The translations under genes and the position numbers were made by a program. From contig JAMPHY010000019.1 of the NCBI GenBank assembly GCA_023663185.1, positions 1-57,228 of the forward strand: a DNA stretch of 57,228 nt. The letters run 5' to 3'. Below are positions 44,200-51,657 of this stretch, one piece after another (within the stretch, counting starts at the first letter, position 1; each line of letters begins with the position of its first letter). This DNA is from Clostridiales bacterium (GTDB lineage Bacteria; Bacillota; Clostridia; Lachnospirales; Lachnospiraceae). The notes beneath the pieces were generated by a model. That model did not search any database and was not told where the DNA came from. It saw only the letters and a program-made list of their open reading frames with translations.

Positions 44200-45687
44200 T
44201 TAAATCCCTACTCCCACCGCTGCTGCAACCACACTCTCAAGCGCCTCTGTAAGCGTCTGCGGGTGCAATCCAATAAAGAACATCACTACCACAAAAACCA
44301 CCAGCGGCAGCACCATCAACCAATTAGGATCTTTGACGTCTGCTACCGTTCCATAATCGAAATCCTTACCCGGAAAAAACGCCCTAACAACAATCGTCAG
44401 CATATAAATTGCCGTCAAAAGTGCAGAAATAAGGATTGCTGCCAAGCCCACATATCCAAGTGGATTATGGCTTGCCACAGCCCCTTTTGCCAGATACCAC
44501 TTGCTGACAAAGCCGCACAGCCCCGGCACACCCATAAGCGCCATAGCCGATACAGTGAAAATCGCAAACACCTTCGGCATCTTCCTGCCAAGCCCGTCAA
44601 GCTGGTGTATATAAGTCCGCTCAGTTTTATATATAACCGCTCCGGCACAGAAGAACGAACATATCTTCATAACCGCGTGTACGAGCATGTGCGCTAGCGC
44701 GCCCATGAGTCCGAGCGGCGTCATAAGCGCTACGCCAAACAAAATATACGACAAGTTGCTGACCGTAGACCACGCCAGCCTGCGTTTTAAGTGCGTTTCT
44801 TTAAGCGCGCGGCTGCAGCCGTACACAATCGTGAAAATCGTAATAACCAACAGAAGATTCTGCGCCCATGTTCCGCGTAAAAATTCTGTGCCAAAACTAA
44901 AATAAGTAATCCTAAGCGTTGCAAACGCTCCCGCCTTAACCACAGCTACGGCATGAAGAAGCGCAGTAACAGGAGTCGGCGCTACGCCCGCTTTAGGCAG
45001 CCATGCCGAAAACGGACACATGGCGGCTTTCACGCTGAAACCGCAGAAGCAGAGTACATAAATCAACAGAAGCAGATTTGCTTTGTCTCCTAATTGGGAC
45101 ATATCCAGCACGCCGCCCGGCGTAAAATCTGGAGTAGTTCCATATATCAATATAAAAATCATGCCAATAAATGCAAACGCCGCGCCACCTAAAGAGTAAT
45201 ACAGATAAGTACGGCTCGCCAATACCGCTTCTCTTGAGAGCGTATGAAGCACAAGCGGCACCGTCACCATAGTCAGCATTTCATAGAAAAAGTACATGGT
45301 TACAATATCTTCCGCCATCGCTATGCCAAGCGTTACCCCATAAGTAACCGTATAAAACATAAAAAATATTTTTTCATGCTTCTCCTGTTTCATATATTCA
45401 AATGAGTATAACGTCGCAAACGGCCACAAAAACGCAAGAATAGTGGCAAATACGCTGCCAACCGCGTCAAGCTTCAAACTTATGCTAAGCTGTCCGGTAA
45501 ACTTAAACAGTACAAACGCCTCTGCCGGACGATTGAAAATCAACATAAATGCAAACACCGATGTAACAATAACCACTAATTCTATATAAACTGCCATAAT
45601 ATTTCTGTTTTTAAATGGAAGCACGGGAATGAGCGCACCGCATACTATTGGCGCAAGCACCGCAATCACCATAAAATACGACTCCAT
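44200..45687 (-). CDS. Antiporter-like subunit, MrpD/NuoM type (third copy)
   Basis: A 495-aa integral membrane protein with about 14 helices. The TM5 Glu (FFYEMLTM) and the TM7 Lys (KAAMCPFSAWLPKAG) required for proton or ion transfer are present, as is a further Lys in VVKAGAF. It starts 7 nt after the previous gene, with AAAGGAG upstream. It is one of three tandem MrpD/NuoN-like genes. Confidence 0.9.
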   Translation of the reverse strand: MESYFMVIAVLAPIVCGALIPVLPFKNRNIMAVYIELVVIVTSVFAFMLIFNRPAEAFVLFKFTGQLSISLKLDAVGSVFATILAFLWPFATLYSFEYMKQEKHEKIFFMFYTVTYGVTLGIAMAEDIVTMYFFYEMLTMVTVPLVLHTLSREAVLASRTYLYYSLGGAAFAFIGMIFILIYGTTPDFTPGGVLDMSQLGDKANLLLLIYVLCFCGFSVKAAMCPFSAWLPKAGVAPTPVTALLHAVAVVKAGAFATLRITYFSFGTEFLRGTWAQNLLLVITIFTIVYGCSRALKETHLKRRLAWSTVSNLSYILFGVALMTPLGLMGALAHMLVHAVMKICSFFCAGAVIYKTERTYIHQLDGLGRKMPKVFAIFTVSAMALMGVPGLCGFVSKWYLAKGAVASHNPLGYVGLAAILISALLTAIYMLTIVVRAFFPGKDFDYGTVADVKDPNWLMVLPLVVFVVVMFFIGLHPQTLTEALESVVAAAVGVGI

Positions 45688-45694
45688 TTTATCT

Positions 45695-47119
45695 TCACAC
45701 TCCTTTCACGAGAAGCTTCGCAATTTCGTCCACATATTTAATCAGTGGATTCGGCAGAATGCCTAAAATCACCGAAATAACCGTCAATATCAAAAGCGCC
45801 GCCGTCATCATATCTATCTTTTCTTTTTTTACCTCCGTCGTATCGCTTTTCCCCGGAAGGAAGCCCTTAATAGTAATTGGAAGCAGATACCCCGCTGTCA
45901 GCAGCGCGCTGATTAGCAGCACGATAGGACCTAAAAATCTGAATATTCCCGTACCCGACTGCAGCGCCCCCTGCGCGAGATACCATTTACTGATAAAGCT
46001 ATTAAAAGGTGGAATACCCACAAGTGCAAGTGCGGCAAAAGTATAGCACCACAACGTCGCCTTCATCTGTTTTCCAATTCCTGTATACGAGTCCACCTTC
46101 GTTTTACCTGTGCGGAATATAAAGATTCCAGCAGTCAGAAACAGTGCGCATTTAACAAAGGCATGAAAGACAAAATGCAGCAGCGCGCCGCTTACGGCAG
46201 CCGGCGTAAGCAGGGCAAGACCAAACAATATATACGACACCTGACTTACCGTGGAGTAAGCAAGCCGCTTCTTAAACACTTTTTCCCGATATGCAAGCAT
46301 AGAGCCCATGAATACGGTTAGCAGCGTGAGCGCAAGCCAAGCGGTCTGAACCCATGTACCTTTTATAAAATCTGTTCCCACGATATAGTAGATACTGCGG
46401 ATAATGGCAAGCACGCCGCCTTTTACTATGATGGCGGACAATAACGCCGAAGCAGGCGCAGGAGCCGCAGGGTGCGCAGCGGTCAGCCATGAATGCAGCG
46501 GAAACATACCCGCCTTTGCCCCAAATCCTATAAGCATCATAAAGACTGCCACACGGAGTATAGCACTATTTTCCGAGGCAAATGTCATATTCAATGTGCC
46601 GCCTGCGGTAAATGTAAGCGTATCACAATACTGATAGAGAAAATAAATTCCAAACAATGCGAAATAAGCCCCGCACATAGAATAGAACAAATATTTCAAC
46701 GCCGCCATAATCGCTTCTTTTGAACCGTTATGCAGTACAAGCGGCATGGAAGACAACGTCATAAGCTCATAAAATAAGTAAAACGTAATCAGATTGCCCG
46801 CCGACTCCAAACCAATAAGTATAACATACACCAATATATAAAATATGAAAAATCTCTTTTCCGCCCCTTCATGCTGCATATAGACAAACGCATAAAACCC
46901 CGTTACAAGCCAGATAATACTCGTCACCGTAATAAAAAGCCTTCCCAGCGCGTCTATATGAAAGTATACCGGAATTTTGTCCATCAGATAAAACAGCGTC
47001 AGACTCCCGTCCACGCACCACGCCAAAACAAGCGCCAGCGCCGCCGCAAGCGTCATAATTATGCCGACAACTATATGCATGTTTTTTACGGATTCTTTCT
47101 TATCTAAAATCTGGTTCAT
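45695..47119 (-). CDS. Antiporter-like subunit, MrpD/NuoM type (second copy)
   Basis: A 474-aa membrane protein. The TM5 Glu appears in LFYELMTL and the TM7 Lys in KAGMFPLHSWLTAAHPAAP, followed by the PASALLSA loop. AAGGAG lies 12 nt before the ATG at 47119; a downstream ATG at 47077 is also possible. The 91-bp gap before it is the largest between the antiporter genes and has no clear promoter. Confidence 0.9.
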   Translation of the reverse strand: MNQILDKKESVKNMHIVVGIIMTLAAALALVLAWCVDGSLTLFYLMDKIPVYFHIDALGRLFITVTSIIWLVTGFYAFVYMQHEGAEKRFFIFYILVYVILIGLESAGNLITFYLFYELMTLSSMPLVLHNGSKEAIMAALKYLFYSMCGAYFALFGIYFLYQYCDTLTFTAGGTLNMTFASENSAILRVAVFMMLIGFGAKAGMFPLHSWLTAAHPAAPAPASALLSAIIVKGGVLAIIRSIYYIVGTDFIKGTWVQTAWLALTLLTVFMGSMLAYREKVFKKRLAYSTVSQVSYILFGLALLTPAAVSGALLHFVFHAFVKCALFLTAGIFIFRTGKTKVDSYTGIGKQMKATLWCYTFAALALVGIPPFNSFISKWYLAQGALQSGTGIFRFLGPIVLLISALLTAGYLLPITIKGFLPGKSDTTEVKKEKIDMMTAALLILTVISVILGILPNPLIKYVDEIAKLLVKGV

Positions 47120-47210
47120 ATTAAAATCATGCTCCTTCTTACAATCATAAGAACATTAGACAATTCCCAAACTCATTATTCCACAACGTCTCTTATCAAA
47201 TAACATTCCC

Positions 47211-48719
47211 TCATGCGAACATCTGCAGCCCCTGCTCAATCAACTCAATCACAGGTTCCGAAGACAACCCTAAGAACAAATTCAAAATAATAAAGCAGAC
47301 CAGCGCGCAGCTTTTTGCCGGCTGCTCCCAGATGGACACATTTTCAAACCCTTTATCAATAACTACTTCCCTCTTCTCAGGCGTATAAATACGAATTACC
47401 GTCTTCATGAAATAAACCGCATTCAGTATCACGCTGATTGCCAATGCTATCAGTGTGATAAGAATCTTATGTTTATTTTCCACAGCCGCCTGCGCAAAAA
47501 GCAGTTTGGAGATAAAGCCCGAAAACATCGGGAATCCCACCATCGACAATGAGCCTACGGTAAAGGCGACGCCCGCCAGTTTATTACGGTATCCCGCCCC
47601 TGTCAAATCAAAGAAATCTTTGCTCTTTCCGGACGCGTCGGTAATTCCCGATGCCGCCGTAAAAAGCAGGGATTTGGTCGCAGCGTGTGAAACTATATGA
47701 TAGATGCTCGCAATCATGCCCGACGTAGTCCCCAAACCAAAGCCCATGTAGATATATCCTATCTGCGCCACCGAAGAATAGGCAATCATCCTCCGTATAT
47801 CCGTTTCCTTAATCGCGTTAATCGAACCCATTATCATGCCCGCCACGCCGAAAACGAACAGCACGTTGATTACCTTGCTCTCCCTTATTATCTCGAAACC
47901 GATAACACGGTAAAATATCTTTACAAGCAAAAATATGTAGCCTTTAGACACGAGCGAAGACAATATCGACGCAGAAGAAAGCGTCGAATATCCGTATGCG
48001 TCCGGCAGCCATGTATGAAAAGGATACAATGCGCTCTTAATGGCTATACCTACCGATATAAGGCAGATTGAAACCAAAAGCGGCATATGGTACTCTCCCG
48101 ATGCATGTATATACGCAACCTGTTCTTTTATATTGCTCATAAGCAGATGTCCGGTCAGACTGTATAAAAAGCAGATGCCAAGCAGCAGAAGCCCCGAGCC
48201 TAAAAGGCTCATAATCATATACCGCGCCGCCGCTTCAAATGTCCTCCCCGTCTGCCTTATCATAATCAGCCCGCATGCCGAGATGGTATTAATTTCCACA
48301 AACACATACGCCGTAAATAAATCGTTGGTATATATGAGCGCAAGCAGGGAGCATAACAGCAGATTTACCATTATATAATACAGATTTTGCTTGCCCTCTT
48401 CTATTTCCAGCTCACGCTCCAGCTCGCCGCCTACGACGCACAATAGCATAATGACACAGAAAATCAGAGCCATTACCGCTTCCAAAATCCCGACTCTGAT
48501 TTCATTTCCCCACGGTGCAGGGAAATGCCCCATTGTGTATATATACTCCTGCCCCGAACCAATCACAAAGACAAGCACCGCGCCGGACATTACGCTTACC
48601 GCCGTAATCACGGCTATATTTAAGCGTTTCGCCCACTTTCCGTTAAGCACGGACGATAAAGGACCGGCAAATAATGATATCAGAATGGATATAAACGGGA
48701 AATTCTGCACAAAAGCCAT
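47211..48719 (-). CDS. Antiporter-like subunit, MrpD/NuoN type (first copy)
   Basis: A 502-aa membrane protein with the TM5 Glu in YVFVEINT and the TM7 Lys in KSALYPFHTWLPDAYG. Its start overlaps the upstream stop as TAATG, so translation is coupled to the MnhC-like gene. Of the three D-type subunits it is the one at the usual MrpD place, directly after the C subunit. Confidence 0.91.
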   Translation of the reverse strand: MAFVQNFPFISILISLFAGPLSSVLNGKWAKRLNIAVITAVSVMSGAVLVFVIGSGQEYIYTMGHFPAPWGNEIRVGILEAVMALIFCVIMLLCVVGGELERELEIEEGKQNLYYIMVNLLLCSLLALIYTNDLFTAYVFVEINTISACGLIMIRQTGRTFEAAARYMIMSLLGSGLLLLGICFLYSLTGHLLMSNIKEQVAYIHASGEYHMPLLVSICLISVGIAIKSALYPFHTWLPDAYGYSTLSSASILSSLVSKGYIFLLVKIFYRVIGFEIIRESKVINVLFVFGVAGMIMGSINAIKETDIRRMIAYSSVAQIGYIYMGFGLGTTSGMIASIYHIVSHAATKSLLFTAASGITDASGKSKDFFDLTGAGYRNKLAGVAFTVGSLSMVGFPMFSGFISKLLFAQAAVENKHKILITLIALAISVILNAVYFMKTVIRIYTPEKREVVIDKGFENVSIWEQPAKSCALVCFIILNLFLGLSSEPVIELIEQGLQMFA

Positions 48720-49096
48720 TACGCTTCCCCCCTTTTAACCATCAGCGATATCTCGTCCAAGTCCAGCGTATGATATCTGCCATAAAGACGTATCGTAAGA
48801 GAGAGCATAAGCGCGGTTACGGAAACGGAAACAACGATTCCCGTAAGCACCAGACCGCTTGGAATGGGATTGATATATGCCTCCACACTCTGAACCCCGT
48901 CCACTACCATAGGCGCTTTATGCCCCGATATATATCCCTTAAGGGCAAGAAACAGATACACCGAAGTATCCATAATGTTCATGCCGACTATCTTTTTAAT
49001 CAGATTCTTCTGCATAAGCAGATTAGAAAATCCGATGCCGAACAAAATCATTGTCACGGCTTCTTCATAATTAGTAAGCAAATTTGCAAAATTCAC
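48719..49096 (-). CDS. mnhC: MnhC/NuoK-like subunit
   Basis: A 125-aa, three-helix membrane protein of the NuoK/MrpC family. The middle helix has the VGMNIMDTSVYLFL pattern typical of MnhC. It starts one nt after the MbhE-MnhB gene's stop and overlaps the next start. In Mrp complexes this subunit helps form the lateral ion path. Confidence 0.92.
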   Translation of the reverse strand: MNFANLLTNYEEAVTMILFGIGFSNLLMQKNLIKKIVGMNIMDTSVYLFLALKGYISGHKAPMVVDGVQSVEAYINPIPSGLVLTGIVVSVSVTALMLSLTIRLYGRYHTLDLDEISLMVKRGEA

Positions 49097-49097
49097 T

Positions 49098-50066
49098 TTA
49101 GTACCCTCCTTTACGGAACATTACATAGAACGTGTACATAGTTCCGGCAACGACGATTCCTACGCAGATATTCAATATCAGAATAAGCCCGCTGCTTAAG
49201 ATTGCCCCCGGCGTCCCAAGCGGAATCACGCTTTCTATATGGTTCGCCCCCGTATAGAACGAGTAGCTTTTAGCAAGGCAGTAACAGCCCAGAGCGCATA
49301 CGCTGAGTACCTTATATGTCTTTTGTGAGAAAAACCGCTCCGTCTTCTTAAATCCAAAAGCATTAAGGTATAAAATCAAGCCTGCCCCTATAATTGCGCC
49401 GCCCGAAAAGCCGCCGCCCGGTCCAAGATGCCCGCATAAAATAACATAGATGCCGAATATTATTATCAACGGCACAAGCACATTTGCCGCACTTTGCAGA
49501 ATAACGTCGTTTTTTGGTTCGTAGATACGGTCATTCTCTTCGATATCATTCCCGTACTCGTCCTTTTTCTTATCCCTGCGCAGCAATATAAGCACCGTAC
49601 AGGTCGCAATGAAAAGCACATGCGATTCTCCCAGCGTATCAAACGCGCGGTAGTCCAATATCATGCCGGTTACTATGTTTACCGCGCCGGTCTCTTGAAG
49701 TCCGTTTTCTATATAACGCGCCGACACCTCGTTATTGACAGGATTTTCCATATGTCCGTAGGAGGGCAGATTAGAGACTGCGATAAGCAGCATCACTACT
49801 AAAAAGACACAGAATAAAGCGCTGAATATTCTATAGCCTTTCTCAAAACCCTTTACTTCCAAGTTATTTGCCACATCATAGACTTTAGCAAAACGTCGTG
49901 CCTTATCCGCATTTCTGCTTATTACGTCTAAAACGTCTTCTTTATATTCTTCCTGCGGCTTCATTTCGACTTTTCCCACAAAGGAGTCGTTCTCGCCGCT
50001 TAACCATCTTTTTAATCTAAAAGAAAACGTCTTCTTATATTCACTGTCAGGTATTCTCCTGCTCAT
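49098..50066 (-). CDS. MbhE-MnhB fusion subunit
   Basis: A 322-aa subunit made of three parts. An N-terminal cytosolic stretch of about 75 residues has no recognised domain. An MbhE-like part follows (about 80-160) with a helix and the RAFDTLGESHVLF segment. The MnhB domain (about 185-320) has QSAANVLVPLIIIFG and GPGGGFSGGAI. In many operons MbhE and MnhB are separate or fused to MrpA. The start overlaps the previous gene by 20 nt. Confidence 0.88.
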   Translation of the reverse strand: MSRRIPDSEYKKTFSFRLKRWLSGENDSFVGKVEMKPQEEYKEDVLDVISRNADKARRFAKVYDVANNLEVKGFEKGYRIFSALFCVFLVVMLLIAVSNLPSYGHMENPVNNEVSARYIENGLQETGAVNIVTGMILDYRAFDTLGESHVLFIATCTVLILLRRDKKKDEYGNDIEENDRIYEPKNDVILQSAANVLVPLIIIFGIYVILCGHLGPGGGFSGGAIIGAGLILYLNAFGFKKTERFFSQKTYKVLSVCALGCYCLAKSYSFYTGANHIESVIPLGTPGAILSSGLILILNICVGIVVAGTMYTFYVMFRKGGY

Positions 50067-50328
50067 CCGCCGTCTCCTCCTTTTTATCGCTTTTCACTAT
50101 CGCATGGATTTTCTTAAGCGTGACGAAAAACAGCACGCTTGTCACGCCCGCTCCTACTGCCGCCTCGGTAATGGCAAGGTCGGGCGATTCCAAAAGCACC
50201 CATATGATAGACATAACCAGGCTGTATGACATAAAAATCAAAATCGTATTCAGCAGATTTTTGGACAGGCTTGCCGCTATGGCGCATATAATTAAAAATA
50301 CCAGCAAAATATTGACAAATATCTCCAT
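50047..50328 (-). CDS. DUF4040/MbhD-like subunit
   Basis: A 93-aa protein with three helices and the DUF4040 signature LLESPDLAITEAAVGAGV. In Bacillus Mrp this part is the C-terminal piece of MrpA; in Mbh hydrogenases it is MbhD. Here it is a separate gene, 2 nt after mnhG, and it overlaps the next gene. Confidence 0.9.
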   Translation of the reverse strand: MEIFVNILLVFLIICAIAASLSKNLLNTILIFMSYSLVMSIIWVLLESPDLAITEAAVGAGVTSVLFFVTLKKIHAIVKSDKKEETADEQENT

Positions 50329-50330
50329 TT

Positions 50331-50735
50331 TTATAACTGTTCCCCCTTCTTATCCTGCGAATCTGCACCTTGCTCTTTTCTGCCCTTTGATTCCCTTTCC
50401 AGCTCGTCCATCGTTATCACACGGTAGTGTTCCTTCCTTTCTTCGTCAGTCGCTACTTCCAGCCTTGCAATCAGATGCGAAGACGTGGGCGAAGAAAACC
50501 ACAAGAACACAATAATGCAAAACAATTTCAAGGATGTAAAATTAATACCGCTTATTATAATCAAGCCTATAAGCGAGCTGGCAATACCAAGAGTATCGCC
50601 CATCGCCGCGGCGTGCATTCTGTTTAATACATATTTAAAGCGGAAAACGCCTATCATTTCAATTAAAAAGATAGAAAGCCCGCAGAGCAGAAACAGCGCG
50701 CCGAAGATAAAACGAATCCATTCAATCGCTTCCAT
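50331..50735 (-). CDS. mnhG: MnhG-like subunit
   Basis: A protein of about 134 aa with three helices and the MnhG hallmark RMHAAAMGDTLG. A C-terminal hydrophilic tail of about 40 residues rich in Glu, Arg and Lys is an addition. I chose the ATG at 50735, preceded by GGAGGAG; the frame is open back to 50759. The start overlaps mnhF by 14 nt. Confidence 0.92.
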   Translation of the reverse strand: MEAIEWIRFIFGALFLLCGLSIFLIEMIGVFRFKYVLNRMHAAAMGDTLGIASSLIGLIIISGINFTSLKLFCIIVFLWFSSPTSSHLIARLEVATDEERKEHYRVITMDELERESKGRKEQGADSQDKKGEQL

Positions 50736-51048
50736 TTCTCTCCTCCTTCTTCTTCTCACGATACACGCCCATATAGACCTTAGTTAATACGATAACCGCC
50801 AGAAAACTTATCATTGCGTAAATTATGCAGATATCAACCAGATAACCTTCGCCAAGCATAATGGCAAGTATGGCAATGACAACCATAACCATCGTTCCCA
50901 TCATATTAGTTGCCACAATTCTGTCCGCCACCTTAGGTCCCATGATTGCGCGTATCAGACACAGGATAATCATTACAGCCAGAAAAACCAGCGCGGCAAC
51001 AAACAAAGCATGATACGCACTTTCCAATCCCTGTATACCCTTTCCCAT
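50722..51048 (-). CDS. mnhF: MnhF-like subunit
   Basis: A 108-aa, three-helix protein of the MnhF/PhaF family. The characteristic RAIMGPKVADRIVATN segment sits in the loop after the first helix. A short basic tail follows the last helix. It lies second in the operon, with GGAGAA before the ATG. Confidence 0.93.
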   Translation of the reverse strand: MGKGIQGLESAYHALFVAALVFLAVMIILCLIRAIMGPKVADRIVATNMMGTMVMVVIAILAIMLGEGYLVDICIIYAMISFLAVIVLTKVYMGVYREKKKEERNGSD

Positions 51049-51094
51049 GTTTTCTCCTTTCCCTGCTTATAACTGCCAAGCACCTTCACAGTTA

Positions 51095-51553
51095 CTACTT
51101 CTCCATCTTCGCCAGCATATCCGCGAATACCGACTTATTAATACCCTCGGCAAAAGTTTCGTCAAGACAGTGAACCGTATATACATTATTTTCAAGCAGT
51201 ACGGTTATCGTTCCGGGTGTGAGGGTGATTGCATTTGCCAGCGCAGAACGGTACGCCGATTCCGACAAATCAGATTTAAATGAAACGAGAAGCGGTTCAA
51301 CTTCTTCCTCTTCTGATAGAATTAAATGAATAACGGCAAAATTCGCCTTAACTATTTCCACTACCAATACAAAGACATAACGCAGCATCAAAAATATATT
51401 TTTAAAAAGCCTTTTTTCCTTAGCAATACTGTAATCCATAAATCTGCATGTAAAGGCAAACATGGCGGCGGCGATTACCACTCCGAACACGGCGATTTCC
51501 AATGTAAAACTGCCGTTAAAAACCACCCATAATATAAAGTACAGTAAAAACAT
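51095..51553 (-). CDS. mnhE: MnhE-like subunit
   Basis: A protein of about 152 aa of the MnhE/MrpE family: two N-terminal helices (FILWVVFNGSFTLEIAVFG) followed by a soluble part with ANAITLTPGTITV, the family signature. I chose the ATG at 51553; AAGGGA lies about 12 nt upstream, and the frame is open to 51631. It is the first gene of the ten-gene antiporter operon. Confidence 0.9.
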   Translation of the reverse strand: MFLLYFILWVVFNGSFTLEIAVFGVVIAAAMFAFTCRFMDYSIAKEKRLFKNIFLMLRYVFVLVVEIVKANFAVIHLILSEEEEVEPLLVSFKSDLSESAYRSALANAITLTPGTITVLLENNVYTVHCLDETFAEGINKSVFADMLAKMEK

Positions 51554-51657
51554 TTCTAAGCCAGTCCCTTCCCTGATATTACAAACCTTTATTAACCAAA
51601 AATATATTACTCTGTTTTTTAAATTTGTCAAGAAAGAATTTGCTTATAAAATCGCTT

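Noticed and set aside
42051-51553. Energy-converting hydrogenase or complex I operon
   Set aside because: Only membrane-arm and Mrp-type subunits are present; no NiFe hydrogenase, NuoB/C/D/I-like or Fe-S subunit gene was found.
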